Source: Anaerolineae bacterium (GTDB lineage: Bacteria; Chloroflexota; Anaerolineae; UBA4142; SHND01). From it: a DNA stretch of 64,000 nucleotides. The stretch's first letter is position 1. Each line of letters begins with the position of its first letter. The notes beneath the pieces were generated by a model. That model was not told where the DNA came from and searched no databases. It saw only the letters and a list, made by a program, of their open reading frames with translations. The translations under genes were made by a program, and so were the position numbers. This document shows, piece by piece, positions 53,012-61,855 of this stretch. The stretch spans positions 27,842-91,841 of the forward strand of contig JAJTXZ010000010.1 in assembly GCA_021463195.1 (NCBI GenBank). Direction: 5' to 3'.

Positions 53012-54268
53012 TTACGGGTAGATTCCGCGTAATCGCGTCGCTTCCGCCACGCGTTCGATTGCCAAGATATTCGCGGCGAGCCGCAATGGAATTTTGTGCG
53101 CTTGCGCGCGTTCGTTCACGGCTTGGAATGACGAGTCCATCACCAACTTTAGGCGATGATTGATTTCGGATTCATCCCAAAAGAACGATTGCAAATCTTG
53201 CACCCATTCAAAATACGAAACGGTGACGCCGCCCGCGTTGCACAAAATATCGGGAATAACAAAGACGTTATTCTCGAATAAAATTTTGTCGGCTTCCGGG
53301 GTGGTCGGACCGTTGGCGCCTTCCGCCAGAATTTTGGGACGAATGCGCGGCGCGTTCTCGGCGGTGATTTGTTCTTCCAACGCGGCGGGGACAAGCACGT
53401 CGCATTTGATTTCTAACAAATCCTCATTCGGCACGGGCTCGCAGTCGGGATAATCCATGACGGTGCGCGTCTTTTTCATGTGTTGGACGAGCGCGTGTGG
53501 GTCAATGCCTTTGGGATTGTAGATGCTGCCATACACATCGCCGACCGCGATAATGCGACAGCCGAGATCGTGCAGCATCCGCGCGCTCACGGAACCGACA
53601 TTGCCGAAACCTTGCACCACCGTCGGCGCATCTTTTAAATCCATGTTCAAAAATTTCGCGGCTTGGGCGACGCAAAAACTGACGCCGCGGCCCGTCGCGT
53701 CGCTGCGTCCAAGCGAACCGCCGAGACCGAGCGGTTTGCCGGTGGTGATGGCGCTTTCGAGATGTCCGGTGTGCATCGAAATCGTGTCCATGAGCCACGC
53801 CATGATTTGCGCGTTGGTGTTGACATCGGGCGCGGGAATGTCGCCGTCCTGTCCAATCAAGGGCGAAATTTCGGTGGCGAAACGCCGCGTGAGATTTTCC
53901 AATTCGCGCAGCGATAATTTGGTGGGATCAACCACCACCCCCCCCTTGGCGCCGCCAAAGGGAATGTTCACCACCGCGCATTTCCACGTCATCCACATCG
54001 CGAGCGCGCGCACTTCGTCGAGCGAAACGTTTTGATGATACCGAATGCCGCCTTTGCCCGGACCGCGCGTGACATTGTGCTGCACGCGATAACCGGTGAA
54101 TGCTTGGACGCTGCCGTCATCCATGCGGACGGGAAAGTTCACTGTGAGCTCGCGTTTGGGGACGCGCAGAATACAACGGAGGTCGTCCTCCAGCCCCATG
54201 AACTCGGCGGCGAGATCAAATTGCTCTTGGGCAATTTGATAGGGAGATTTATTTTCTGCTTTTGACAT
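53012..54268 (-). CDS. gdhA: Glu/Leu/Phe/Val dehydrogenase, catalytic glutamate dehydrogenase
   Basis: 418 residues. All catalytic residues are present: K72 in GPGKGGIRYH, K96 in MTWK, K108 in PFGGAKGGV and D149 in PAPDVNT. The dinucleotide motif is GFGNVGSVSA. The acidic residue after the second beta strand (VGDVYG) suggests NAD preference, but this is not certain. It converts glutamate to 2-oxoglutarate and ammonia, or the reverse. The gene is followed after 96 bases by its degenerate paralogue. The mRNA start region carries repeats and lacks a clear ribosome binding site. Confidence 0.95.
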   Translation of the reverse strand: MSKAENKSPYQIAQEQFDLAAEFMGLEDDLRCILRVPKRELTVNFPVRMDDGSVQAFTGYRVQHNVTRGPGKGGIRYHQNVSLDEVRALAMWMTWKCAVVNIPFGGAKGGVVVDPTKLSLRELENLTRRFATEISPLIGQDGDIPAPDVNTNAQIMAWLMDTISMHTGHLESAITTGKPLGLGGSLGRSDATGRGVSFCVAQAAKFLNMDLKDAPTVVQGFGNVGSVSARMLHDLGCRIIAVGDVYGSIYNPKGIDPHALVQHMKKTRTVMDYPDCEPVPNEDLLEIKCDVLVPAALEEQITAENAPRIRPKILAEGANGPTTPEADKILFENNVFVIPDILCNAGGVTVSYFEWVQDLQSFFWDESEINHRLKLVMDSSFQAVNERAQAHKIPLRLAANILAIERVAEATRLRGIYP

Positions 54269-54331
54269 TTTGATTTGACAAGTTTGACAGGATTCACAAG
54301 ATAGAAAATCCTGCCAAGCTTGTTAAGCTTG
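54269..54331. repeat. Inverted and direct repeats between gatB and gdhA
   Basis: TTGACAAGTTTGACAGGATT and AATCCTGCCAAGCTTGTTAA are near-complements around a short loop. GCTTGTTAATCCTGTC repeats the theme. The same style of repeat is common in environmental genomes. Confidence 0.65.
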
Positions 54332-55849
54332 TTAATCCTGTCTCTTTTGTTCAAGTTTTTCCGTCATGATTTCTCGCGCCATTGCGGGATTGGCTTGCCC
54401 TTTTGTCGCTTTCATTAACTGACCGACGAGAAAATTCAAAACAGTTTCTTTGCCATTCAAATACGATTGCACCTCTTTGGGATTGTTTTCAAGAACTTGA
54501 AGCGCGGCGTTTTCAAGCGGCGCGCGGTCGCTCACTTGCGCCAAACCTTTTTCCTGAATCACCGCGTCCGCGTCCTTGCCCGTCGTCATCATTTCAAGCA
54601 GCGCGCTTTTCGCTTGCGTACTGTTAATTGTATTGTCATTCACGCGCGAAATCAATGCCGCCAGCTGCGCGGGCGAAATTTTCAAATCTGAAATAGCGCC
54701 TTCGAGCCGCGCGAAAATTTCGCCGGTGAGCCAGTTCGCAAGCGCTTTGGGCGAAACATTTTTTTCTTTGCCCGCGTTCGCCGCCGCGTCAAAATAATCC
54801 GCGACGTTTCGTTCCGCGCTCAACACGCCCGCATCGTAGGCGCTCAAACTCAATTCGTTCATGTACCGCGCGCGTTTCGCATTCGGCAGTTCGGGCAGAC
54901 GCGTTTGAATTTCGTTCACCCATTCGCGCGTCACATGCAAACGCGGCAAATCCGGTTCGGGAAAATAGCGATAGTCATGCGCCTCTTCTTTGCTGCGTTG
55001 GGGAACAGTGACGCCGCGCGCTTCGTCCCAGCCCATCGTCTCTTGCGCCACGCGTCCGCCCGCGCGCAAAATTTTTTCCTGTCGCGCGATTTCGTATTCG
55101 ACCGCGTGAAACATCGCACTGATGGAATTGAGATTTTTGATTTCGGTGCGCGTTTCGGAGAGTTCCGTCGTGCCGCGCGGACGCAGTGAAATGTTCGGCT
55201 CGATGCGGAGCGCGCCTTTTTCCATATCGCCCGAACAGACGCCAACGTAACGCAAAATTTGGCGCAGCGCGGTGGCGTATTGTTTCACGTCTTCGGCGGA
55301 ATGGAGTTCGGGCTGACTGACAATTTCCATCAACGCCACGCCTGCGCGATTCACATCAATCAACGATGAACCGCCCATGTCGGAAACGTGAAATAATTTT
55401 GCGGTGTCTTCTTCGAGATGCACGCGGCGAATGCCAATTTTTTTCGTCACGCCTTCGCTTTCGATTTCGAGCCAACCGTTGCGCGACAAGGGCAAATCGT
55501 ACTGTGAAATTTGATAGCCCTTCATCAAATCGGGATACATGTAATTTTTGCGATCAAATTTCGCGTAATCGGGAATCGCGCAGTTGAGCGCGAGCGCGGT
55601 CAGAATCGTCGCTTCGACGGCGGCTTGATTGATGACGGGCAGCGCGCCGGGCATTCCCAAACATATCGGGCAGACATGCGTATTTGGCGGCGCGCCGAAC
55701 GCTTCCGCCGAACAGCCGCAAAACATTTTTGATTTGGTTAAAACTTGGGCGTGAACTTCCAAGCCGATGACGGGTTCGTACTCGCTGGCGAATGATTCCA
55801 TAGCGCGCGGAGAAGGGGCAGGGGAAATTTCGTGAACGACGGTGTTCAT
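54332..55849 (-). CDS. gatB: Asp-tRNA(Asn)/Glu-tRNA(Gln) amidotransferase subunit B
   Basis: 505 residues. The zinc site CGC...CPICLG near residues 44-63 and the GLEVHAQV opening are typical. Kinase-like core residues ([35 protein letters not shown]-type) are present, and the C-terminal YqeY-like domain reaches [15 protein letters not shown]. GatB activates the misacylated tRNA with ATP and receives ammonia from GatA. It is separated from gatC/gatA by 19 kb. A TGCTATAAT box ends nine bases before the ATG, so the transcript is essentially leaderless. Confidence 0.97.
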   Translation of the reverse strand: MNTVVHEISPAPSPRAMESFASEYEPVIGLEVHAQVLTKSKMFCGCSAEAFGAPPNTHVCPICLGMPGALPVINQAAVEATILTALALNCAIPDYAKFDRKNYMYPDLMKGYQISQYDLPLSRNGWLEIESEGVTKKIGIRRVHLEEDTAKLFHVSDMGGSSLIDVNRAGVALMEIVSQPELHSAEDVKQYATALRQILRYVGVCSGDMEKGALRIEPNISLRPRGTTELSETRTEIKNLNSISAMFHAVEYEIARQEKILRAGGRVAQETMGWDEARGVTVPQRSKEEAHDYRYFPEPDLPRLHVTREWVNEIQTRLPELPNAKRARYMNELSLSAYDAGVLSAERNVADYFDAAANAGKEKNVSPKALANWLTGEIFARLEGAISDLKISPAQLAALISRVNDNTINSTQAKSALLEMMTTGKDADAVIQEKGLAQVSDRAPLENAALQVLENNPKEVQSYLNGKETVLNFLVGQLMKATKGQANPAMAREIMTEKLEQKRQD

Positions 55850-55857
55850 CGAGAGGG

Positions 55858-55863
55858 ATTATA
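55858..55863 (-). promoter_or_regulatory. Extended -10 promoter of gatB, leaderless
   Basis: TGCTATAAT on the minus strand directly before the ATG at 55849. Confidence 0.6.
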
Positions 55864-55972
55864 GCACAAAGCGGATTGCGATTTTGGTCATCGCGCGGTG
55901 AGAATTTGGTCAGGTACTCTGCCTACAATGGCGCGCAAGTCCGCGTGCGCGCGGTTATTTATTTCAAGCAGT

Positions 55973-56260
55973 TTAGTTTTCGGATGCAATCGGCAGTCCC
56001 GTAATGGATTCGAGACGCTGTGGGTCAGTGCGTTCGGTGTAAAGCAGATTTGAACCAAATACCTCACGCACGCGCTTGGAAAAATTCAGGACATCAAGCG
56101 TGAGCACGCGGCGCGTGTCGGGATTGAATCGAACCCATACTTCGTCCGCCGCTTCTTCTGCGATACCCGCTTCGGGCGCGCGTGTAAAGTTAAAAGTCAG
56201 TATGTCCTCTTCCGAATTGTACACTACTCGAATGGGAAATTCTGTTTCAGATTTTTCCAT
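55973..56260 (-). CDS. DUF2283-like small protein
   Basis: 95 residues. VVYNSEEDILTFNFTRAP, then EVWVRFNPDTRRVLTLDVLNFSKRV, resembles the DUF2283 fold in which a short beta sheet carries a conserved DxLxI pattern. Its start lies inside the end of the preceding gene (37-base overlap), so the two are coupled. DUF2283 genes are often next to small RNase-like or unknown genes in toxin-antitoxin-like pairs. By position it could be the antitoxin, but nothing in the sequence proves that. Confidence 0.75.
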   Translation of the reverse strand: MEKSETEFPIRVVYNSEEDILTFNFTRAPEAGIAEEAADEVWVRFNPDTRRVLTLDVLNFSKRVREVFGSNLLYTERTDPQRLESITGLPIASEN

Positions 56261-56598
56261 AGCAACTCTCCGCGTGAATATACCGCGCGGCTCAAATATA
56301 CTGTACTCACATAGCCGCGCATTTCTGTTTCTTCCTGCACGTATTTTACCACGACTACCAGATGCTTATCTTGCCATTTATCACGACCTACATACAAACG
56401 GTAAAAGATGCGTGAACGTTCGTCGCGCGTGCTTGAAAAAACAAGGTCAGGCGATTGAATTGTAGTTTCAACATCCACCAGATAATCTTGAATTTCGGGA
56501 TGCTCGACGATTTTGGTTTCCCATGTTGTGCGCGCAAGAAAAACGGCTGTGCCTTCATAATCGGTTGTTTCGATGCGCCAAGTAGATTCAGGAATCAT
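56224..56598 (-). CDS. Small BECR/PBECR-like putative RNase
   Basis: 124 residues. The pattern FLARTTWETKIVEHPEI...VETTIQSPDLVFSS...RIFYRLYVGR...LVVVVKYVQEE...GYVSTVYLSR resembles the barnase-EndoU-ColicinE5/RelE-like small nucleases found next to DUF2283 genes: an N-terminal helix, then four strands with conserved H, P-D and T-x-Y. Catalysis is not proven. The pairing and the 37-base overlap with the DUF2283 gene fit a toxin-antitoxin-like module. Confidence 0.55.
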   Translation of the reverse strand: MIPESTWRIETTDYEGTAVFLARTTWETKIVEHPEIQDYLVDVETTIQSPDLVFSSTRDERSRIFYRLYVGRDKWQDKHLVVVVKYVQEETEMRGYVSTVYLSRAVYSRGELLWKNLKQNFPFE

Positions 56599-56937
56599 GG
56601 TGATGAATTATCTCTCAATCAAGTCGCGGGTTTTGCCAACACCGCCTCCATCTGTTCCACCACCCGCCTTTGTCTTGTCCCGTCCCCCGGCTCGCGTTCC
56701 CGCGCGATTTTTTCCGCTTTCAACAACGCGATATTTTCGGGAATCGGCGAAATCGTATCGGGACGCGGCGCGTCAACATCCTTTTGCAAGGGTATTAGAA
56801 TGTTGCACAGAGATAAAAAATTGGACACAGAATCTGCATCTGCCACAAACAAAGTTAATCTATCTTCAAAAAGTCTGTGCGCTCTGTGTCTTCTGTGTCT
56901 GAAAAAGTTATTGCAATTTTTTCGCGTTCATCCGCGT
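56599..56937. other. Low-complexity intergenic region with possible gene remnant
   Basis: A 77-codon minus frame (56619-56852) includes a charged helix (ENIALLKAEKIARERE) and could be a decayed or uncharacterised small gene, but has no good ribosome binding site. The rest holds the repeat CTCTGTGTCTTCTGTGTCTG near 56883-56902, a type often seen in non-coding DNA. Confidence 0.35.
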
Positions 56938-58086
56938 TTATCCCGACGTATCATCACGCATAATGTTTATCGAGTCGCGGAGTGCGTGATGATGCGTCGC
57001 CGCGTCCAAACTCAACAACGCAGGTCTCTCGCACTCGCTCTTTAGCTTGACCTGTTCTCCCTCTTCCGCCGATTTCAACAACGCGCGCATCACATCCACA
57101 ACGTGATACGTCATTTCGCCCGACGCGCGGTGCGGACGATTTTCACGAATCGCGCGCGCCATATCCGCGACGCCGAGCCCGCGCATATTTTCCGTGTACG
57201 GAAATTCGATGGGAACATTACGCCATTCCTCATCAGTCTCGCCGCGAATGAAAATATCGCCGCCGAACCAATTCGGGTCGGGCGCGAGAATCGAACCTTC
57301 ACTCCCATAAATTTCAATGCGCGGCAGTTGCGAATGCCAAACATCGAATGAAGTAATCAACGTCGCCAGCGCGCCATTTGCAAATTCAAGCGAACCTGCG
57401 ACATGCGTCGGCGTATCAACAGAAATCGTGTGCCCATCTTGCGCGATGCGCTCGGGAAATGACGCGCGCGCGAGCGACGCCACGCGTTTCACCGAACCGA
57501 ACAGATTGATGAGCGCGGTGAGATAGTACGGTCCCATGTCGAATAAAGGACCCGCGCCCGGTTGATAAAAAAAATCGGGATTCGGATGCCATTTTTCGGG
57601 ACCGTGTCCGAGCATGAACGCCGTCGCCGCGACGGGCTGCCCAATCGCGCCGTCGTCGAGCAATTTGCGAATCGTCTGCCACGCGCCGCCGAGAAAGGTA
57701 TCGGGCGCGCCGCCCACGCGCAGTCGTCTTTTTTTCGCGGTTTTCAAGATTTTTTTCGCGTCGCGTCGTTTTGTGGCGAGTGGTTTTTCGGAATAAACGT
57801 GCTTGCCCGCCTTCAAGATTGCGCGACTCACCTTGGCATGCGCGTCGGGAATGGTGAGATTGACGACCAATTCAATGTCATCGCTCGCCAACAAATCCGC
57901 AACACTGCGCGCGGCAATGTCGAATTGCGCGGCGCGCGCAAGCGCGCGTGCTTCGTCAATGTCCGCGCACGCGACCAAATTCAAATGCTCGAAAGTTTTG
58001 AGGTTCTTGCAATAAATTTCGCTGATGTTGCCGCAGCCGATGATGCCTACACCAAAGGTCGGTGTCTCGCCCATTCTATCGTCCAT
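56938..58086 (-). CDS. Gfo/Idh/MocA family oxidoreductase
   Basis: 382 residues from ATG at 58086 with GAGGA eight bases upstream. The Rossmann motif VGIIGCGNISEIY is followed by the catalytic lysine motif YSEKPLA. The C-terminal domain has FFYQPGAGPLFDMGPYYLTALINLFG, the usual substrate-binding helix. Substrates of the family are sugars or inositols with NAD(P). It overlaps the TIM-barrel gene upstream by 11 bases; such pairs commonly process one sugar. Confidence 0.92.
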   Translation of the reverse strand: MDDRMGETPTFGVGIIGCGNISEIYCKNLKTFEHLNLVACADIDEARALARAAQFDIAARSVADLLASDDIELVVNLTIPDAHAKVSRAILKAGKHVYSEKPLATKRRDAKKILKTAKKRRLRVGGAPDTFLGGAWQTIRKLLDDGAIGQPVAATAFMLGHGPEKWHPNPDFFYQPGAGPLFDMGPYYLTALINLFGSVKRVASLARASFPERIAQDGHTISVDTPTHVAGSLEFANGALATLITSFDVWHSQLPRIEIYGSEGSILAPDPNWFGGDIFIRGETDEEWRNVPIEFPYTENMRGLGVADMARAIRENRPHRASGEMTYHVVDVMRALLKSAEEGEQVKLKSECERPALLSLDAATHHHALRDSINIMRDDTSG

Positions 58087-58828
58087 GCGCGTATCCTCGT
58101 TGGGTGATGTATTGATAGCTCTTTTCTACTGCTTGCAGCATGTCTGTCGCGCAGCGGTCCAATTCCACAATCCACCATTCGGCAGTATCGCGGCTCGCGT
58201 TCGCAATCGCGGAAAAATCCACCACGCCCTCGCCCACCGCCGTCATGTCCGCATCCATCGTCGCGGGTCCGTCTTTGATGTGCAGCAGCGGCGCGCGTTT
58301 TCCAAGTTCGCGCAGCATCGCCGCCGGGTCAACGCCTGCCGTTTTCGCCCAATATACATCCACTTCAAAACCAATCGTCGGTTCCAGAAAATCGAGCATG
58401 TGTTGGTAAACATATTTGTCGCCGACGCGCGCGCACTCTTGCCAATGATTGTGATAATGCAATTCCAATCCGTTACCGCGCAAAATTTCGTTCGCCGTAT
58501 TGAGTTCGTCGCACGACGCGCGAATGTCATCGAGCGTCGCAAATTGTTCGGGCGGAATCCACGGACAGACAACGCGTGTGACGCCGAGCGTGTGCGCGGT
58601 ATCAATCGCGAACGTGAGATTTTCCATCATGGGGACGGGCGCGTGCATACTCGAAATTTGCAAACCGAGCTCGCGACACAGCATCGTCGAGGCAGCGGGC
58701 GATTCGCCGTACTGTCCGCCAAACTCAACGCCCGCGTAACCTATTTCCGCGATGCGGCGCACGACGCTTTCAAAATTTTCCGCGAGCTGCGCGCGGAGGG
58801 TGTAAAGTTGGATTCCGATGGGTGGCAT
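58076..58828 (-). CDS. Sugar phosphate isomerase/epimerase (xylose-isomerase-like TIM barrel)
   Basis: 250 residues; GAGGAG lies four bases before the ATG. The IolE/AP-endonuclease-2 fold is visible: IGIQLYTLR, LGLQISSMHAP, HYHNHWQE, FEVDVYWAKTAG, LHIKDG and IVELDRC. The metal ligands (E, D, H, E) fall at the expected places. It works with the oxidoreductase downstream, probably in sugar or inositol catabolism. Confidence 0.9.
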   Translation of the reverse strand: MPPIGIQLYTLRAQLAENFESVVRRIAEIGYAGVEFGGQYGESPAASTMLCRELGLQISSMHAPVPMMENLTFAIDTAHTLGVTRVVCPWIPPEQFATLDDIRASCDELNTANEILRGNGLELHYHNHWQECARVGDKYVYQHMLDFLEPTIGFEVDVYWAKTAGVDPAAMLRELGKRAPLLHIKDGPATMDADMTAVGEGVVDFSAIANASRDTAEWWIVELDRCATDMLQAVEKSYQYITQRGYAHGR

Positions 58829-58843
58829 AGTGCTCCTCTCGTC

Positions 58844-60007
58844 TCACTTTTGACTTTTCACGACCCGTTCAATTCGCTCCAGCGCTTCCTCGATATTCTC
58901 CATTGAATTGCAATAACTCATTCGCACAAACCCCGCGCCGCTTGCGCCGAACGCGTCGCCGGGGACTGCCGCGACGTGCTGTTCCATTAGCAACTTTTCC
59001 GAAAATTGTTCGCTCGTCAAGCCGGTGGGACGAATATCAGGAAAAACATAAAACGCGCCGCGCGGTTCGAATGTCGGCAAGCCGATGGTGTTCAAACCCG
59101 CGAGAATTGTTTGGCGACGCAAATCGTATTCGTTCACCATGTCGCGCACATCCTGCTCGCCATGCAAAATCGCTTCCAACGCCGCGTGCTGCGCCATCGT
59201 CGGCGCGGACATGATCGCGTATTGATGCACTTTGCGAATCGCGCCAAGAATTTCCGCGTTCGCGCACACATAGCCGACGCGCCAGCCCGTCATCGCGTAA
59301 CTCTTGGAAAAACCGCCGAGCAAAATCGTGCGCTCTTGCATTCTTGGCAGCGAGGCGAAATTGGTGTGTTTGACGCCGTACACCAGACGGTCATAGATTT
59401 CATCCGAGATGACGAGCAAGTCATATTTTTCCGCGAGGTCGGCGATTTGTCGCAAACGCTCTTTGCCCAAGACCGCGCCCGTCGGATTATTCGGATAACC
59501 GATGAAAATCGCTTTGGTGCGCGGGGTGATATGTTTTTCCAATTCTTCGGCGGTCACTTGAAAATCATTTTCGACAAACGTCGGAACGACGACCGCCGTT
59601 CCGCCCGCCAAAACGACGCTCGGTTTGTACGCGACAAAGCTCGGTTCGACCACGAGTACCTCGTCGCCCGGGTCAATCACCGCGAGCATCGCGCATTGCA
59701 GCGCTTCCGAGACGCCGACGGTGATGAGGATTTCATTTTCCGCGTTATAGCGCACGCCGTACATGTCAAACAATTTGTCCGACAGCGCGGTTCGCAATTC
59801 AATCGTTCCGCTGTTCGAGGTGTAATGCGTATCGCCTTGCAAAATCGAATCAATGGCTGCCTGCGAAATATGCTGTGGCGTCACGAAATCGGGTTCGCCG
59901 ATGCCGAGCGAGATCACATCTTTCATCGTCGCGGCAATGTCGAAAAAGCGGCGAATGCCCGAGGGCGGGATGGATGTAACTTTTTGAGAGAGTGGGGATT
60001 TGGACAT
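58844..60007 (-). CDS. PLP-dependent aminotransferase class I/II
   Basis: 387 residues. The PLP lysine is K235 in GGFSKSYAMTGWRVGY. Other fold I residues are NNPTG (174-177) and SDEIYD (202-206), and EPSFVAYKPS is typical of the PatA/AspC-like group. The N-terminal LGIGEPDFVTP fits aspartate or aromatic aminotransferases. The exact substrate is open. It lies 15 bases upstream of the TIM-barrel gene. Confidence 0.92.
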   Translation of the reverse strand: MSKSPLSQKVTSIPPSGIRRFFDIAATMKDVISLGIGEPDFVTPQHISQAAIDSILQGDTHYTSNSGTIELRTALSDKLFDMYGVRYNAENEILITVGVSEALQCAMLAVIDPGDEVLVVEPSFVAYKPSVVLAGGTAVVVPTFVENDFQVTAEELEKHITPRTKAIFIGYPNNPTGAVLGKERLRQIADLAEKYDLLVISDEIYDRLVYGVKHTNFASLPRMQERTILLGGFSKSYAMTGWRVGYVCANAEILGAIRKVHQYAIMSAPTMAQHAALEAILHGEQDVRDMVNEYDLRRQTILAGLNTIGLPTFEPRGAFYVFPDIRPTGLTSEQFSEKLLMEQHVAAVPGDAFGASGAGFVRMSYCNSMENIEEALERIERVVKSQK

Positions 60008-60040
60008 GTTGAGAACCTTTTGGAAATTGGAGCGTAGAGA

Positions 60041-61024
60041 TTATTCCGCGAAATCAATTTCGCTTGCATCGCCGACATTCAATCTTTCAAATGCGCCGCG
60101 CACGTGCGCGGCGGAACCAATCAACGACCATTCGAGCATCGCATTTTTTACTTCGGCTTCTTCGCTAATGATACAGTCGCGCAAGATCGAATCTTCAATA
60201 ATCGCGTCTTCGGAAATCGAAACATTGGGTCCCACAATCGAACGACGCACTTGCGCGCCCGGCGCAATGTGAACGGGCGGAATAATATGCGACGCTTCTG
60301 TTTCGCCGACATGCACGCCATTCTTGCCGAGCAAGTAGCGATTCGTATGCAAAATCGCTTCGCGCGTGCCGCAATCTTCCCAGATAGAGATGCGTTCCGC
60401 TTCCAATTTCGCGCCCTGTTCAATCATGCGCTGCATCGCGTCGGCAAGATAAAATTCGCCTTTGGTCTGAATGTTGAGCGTGATAATGTCATCAATCGCT
60501 TGCATCAACTTTTGCCACGCTTTGAAATAATACACGCCGACGACGGCGAGATTGGAAATTGGCGTTTGCGGTTTTTCGACAAAGCGCGTGACAAAGCCGT
60601 TTTCCAATGTGACGACGCCAAAGCGGCGCGGGTCAGGCACTTCGTGGCAATAAATCAAGCCATCCGATTCAACGCGCTGCAGTCGCGTCCAATCCGTTTC
60701 CCAAATCGTATCGCCAAAAATAATCAGCGCCTCTTGGTCAATGTACGGTTTCGCCAAATTGATGGCGTGCGCTTGACCGCGCATCTCTTCTTGAATCACA
60801 AAACGCGCGTTGAGTTGGGGATATTTCTCATGAACGTACTTTTCAATTTGATCGCCGAGATAACCGACGATGAAAATAATTTCATCGAATTTCAAATCGG
60901 ACATCCCGTCGAGAATGTGACCCAGCACCGGTTTGCCTGCCACATTGACGAGCGGTTTGGGGCGGCTATAGGTGTGCGGACGCAAACGCGTGCCTAGCCC
61001 TGCGAGTAAGATTACAGCTTTCAA
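60041..61024 (-). CDS. Sugar-1-phosphate nucleotidyltransferase with left-handed beta-helix tail
   Basis: 327 residues from a TTG at 61024 (LKAVILLAGLGTRLRP), with AGGAG nine bases upstream; an ATG 13 codons earlier is upstream of this site. The G-x-G-T-R-L-R-P loop and FGDTIWETD place it in the NTP-transferase family, as in glucose-1-phosphate thymidylyl- or uridylyltransferases. The C-terminal hexapeptide repeats (VHIAPGAQVRRSIVGPNVSISEDAIIEDSILRDCIISEEAEV) form a left-handed beta helix. It supplies an activated sugar for the glycosyltransferases here; the sugar is unknown. Confidence 0.9.
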   Translation of the reverse strand: MKAVILLAGLGTRLRPHTYSRPKPLVNVAGKPVLGHILDGMSDLKFDEIIFIVGYLGDQIEKYVHEKYPQLNARFVIQEEMRGQAHAINLAKPYIDQEALIIFGDTIWETDWTRLQRVESDGLIYCHEVPDPRRFGVVTLENGFVTRFVEKPQTPISNLAVVGVYYFKAWQKLMQAIDDIITLNIQTKGEFYLADAMQRMIEQGAKLEAERISIWEDCGTREAILHTNRYLLGKNGVHVGETEASHIIPPVHIAPGAQVRRSIVGPNVSISEDAIIEDSILRDCIISEEAEVKNAMLEWSLIGSAAHVRGAFERLNVGDASEIDFAE

Positions 61025-61049
61025 AATGAAACTCCTAGTTGAGTGTGTT

Positions 61050-61111
61050 GAATTGGATAGCAACGGAACCTGGTTCCGTTGCTATCCAATTCCGTTGCTA
61101 CCCAATTCCTT
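61050..61111. repeat. Perfect 21-bp inverted repeat plus tandem copy
   Basis: GAATTGGATAGCAACGGAACC (61050-61070) and its exact complement (61072-61092) are separated by one base. A second half-copy CCGTTGCTACCCAATTCC follows to 61110, so the right arm is tandemly repeated with one change. The hairpin lies between the rsmI-like gene and the nucleotidyltransferase on the minus strand. Confidence 0.85.
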
Positions 61112-61811
61112 GTACTATTACAACAAACTCGCCCTTGAATGGCTTTGCGTTAAAGTGTTCAATAATTTCTTGCAGCGTGCCGCGCGCAAAATTTTCGTCG
61201 GGCAACGTGAGATTGCAAGCCACCGTCGCGCGCCGTTCTTTGCCCAACGCGTCGCGCAGCGCTTCCAGCAGCGCGTTCAAACGATACGGCGCGTCAATCA
61301 AAATCATCGTTTCGCGGACATCGCGCAAATTCTTTAACGCTTGCGCGCGTTCCTCTTTTTTTTGCGGCAAGCGTCCGATGAAACGAAAACGCGACGCGGG
61401 AATGCCGCTCGCAATCAGCGCGGCGAGAATCGCCGACGCTCCGGGGATCGGTTCGACGCGAATGTTTTCGCGGATTGCCGCATTCACCAATTCCGCGCCG
61501 GGATCTTGCACGAGCGGCGTGCCGTGATCGGAAATTAGCGCCAGATTTTTGCCGCGTTGCAATTCGTCCAACAATTCGCGCGTGTCGGATATGGCTGAAT
61601 GCTCATTCCATTCATACAGCGGTTTTTCGATTTGAAAATGTTTCAACAGCGTTGAACCGGCGCGGCGTTCTTCGCAAATCACCGCGTCCGCGCTTTGCAA
61701 ACAGCGCCGCGCGCGTTCGGTTAAATCGCCCAAGTTTCCGATTGGCGTGGCAACGACGTACAATATACCCGGTTCCAAGTTCGCGCGATTGTACCCGCAC
61801 TCATAAGGCAT
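61098..61811 (-). CDS. RsmI-like 16S rRNA (cytidine-2'-O)-methyltransferase / SAM methyltransferase
   Basis: 237 residues. The tetrapyrrole-methylase-fold motifs LYVVATPIGNLGDLTERA, LISDHGTPLVQDPG and EPIPGASAI are present. Typical RsmI has EDTR-x-x-x-LL; this protein has EERRAGSTLL, and SDAGTP is SDHGTP, so it is a divergent member. It lacks the extra C-terminal domain of the E. coli protein. RsmI modifies C1402 in the decoding centre. If another true rsmI exists in this genome, this one may have a different target. Confidence 0.78.
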   Translation of the reverse strand: MPYECGYNRANLEPGILYVVATPIGNLGDLTERARRCLQSADAVICEERRAGSTLLKHFQIEKPLYEWNEHSAISDTRELLDELQRGKNLALISDHGTPLVQDPGAELVNAAIRENIRVEPIPGASAILAALIASGIPASRFRFIGRLPQKKEERAQALKNLRDVRETMILIDAPYRLNALLEALRDALGKERRATVACNLTLPDENFARGTLQEIIEHFNAKPFKGEFVVIVQGIG

Positions 61812-61855
61812 GTCAATTAAAATTCGGCTTGCGTTCCGCTTGCGAGGAAAAAACT

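Noticed and set aside
59006..60037. 343-codon open frame opposite the class I aminotransferase
   Set aside because: Shadow of a fully conserved gene in a GC-rich genome.
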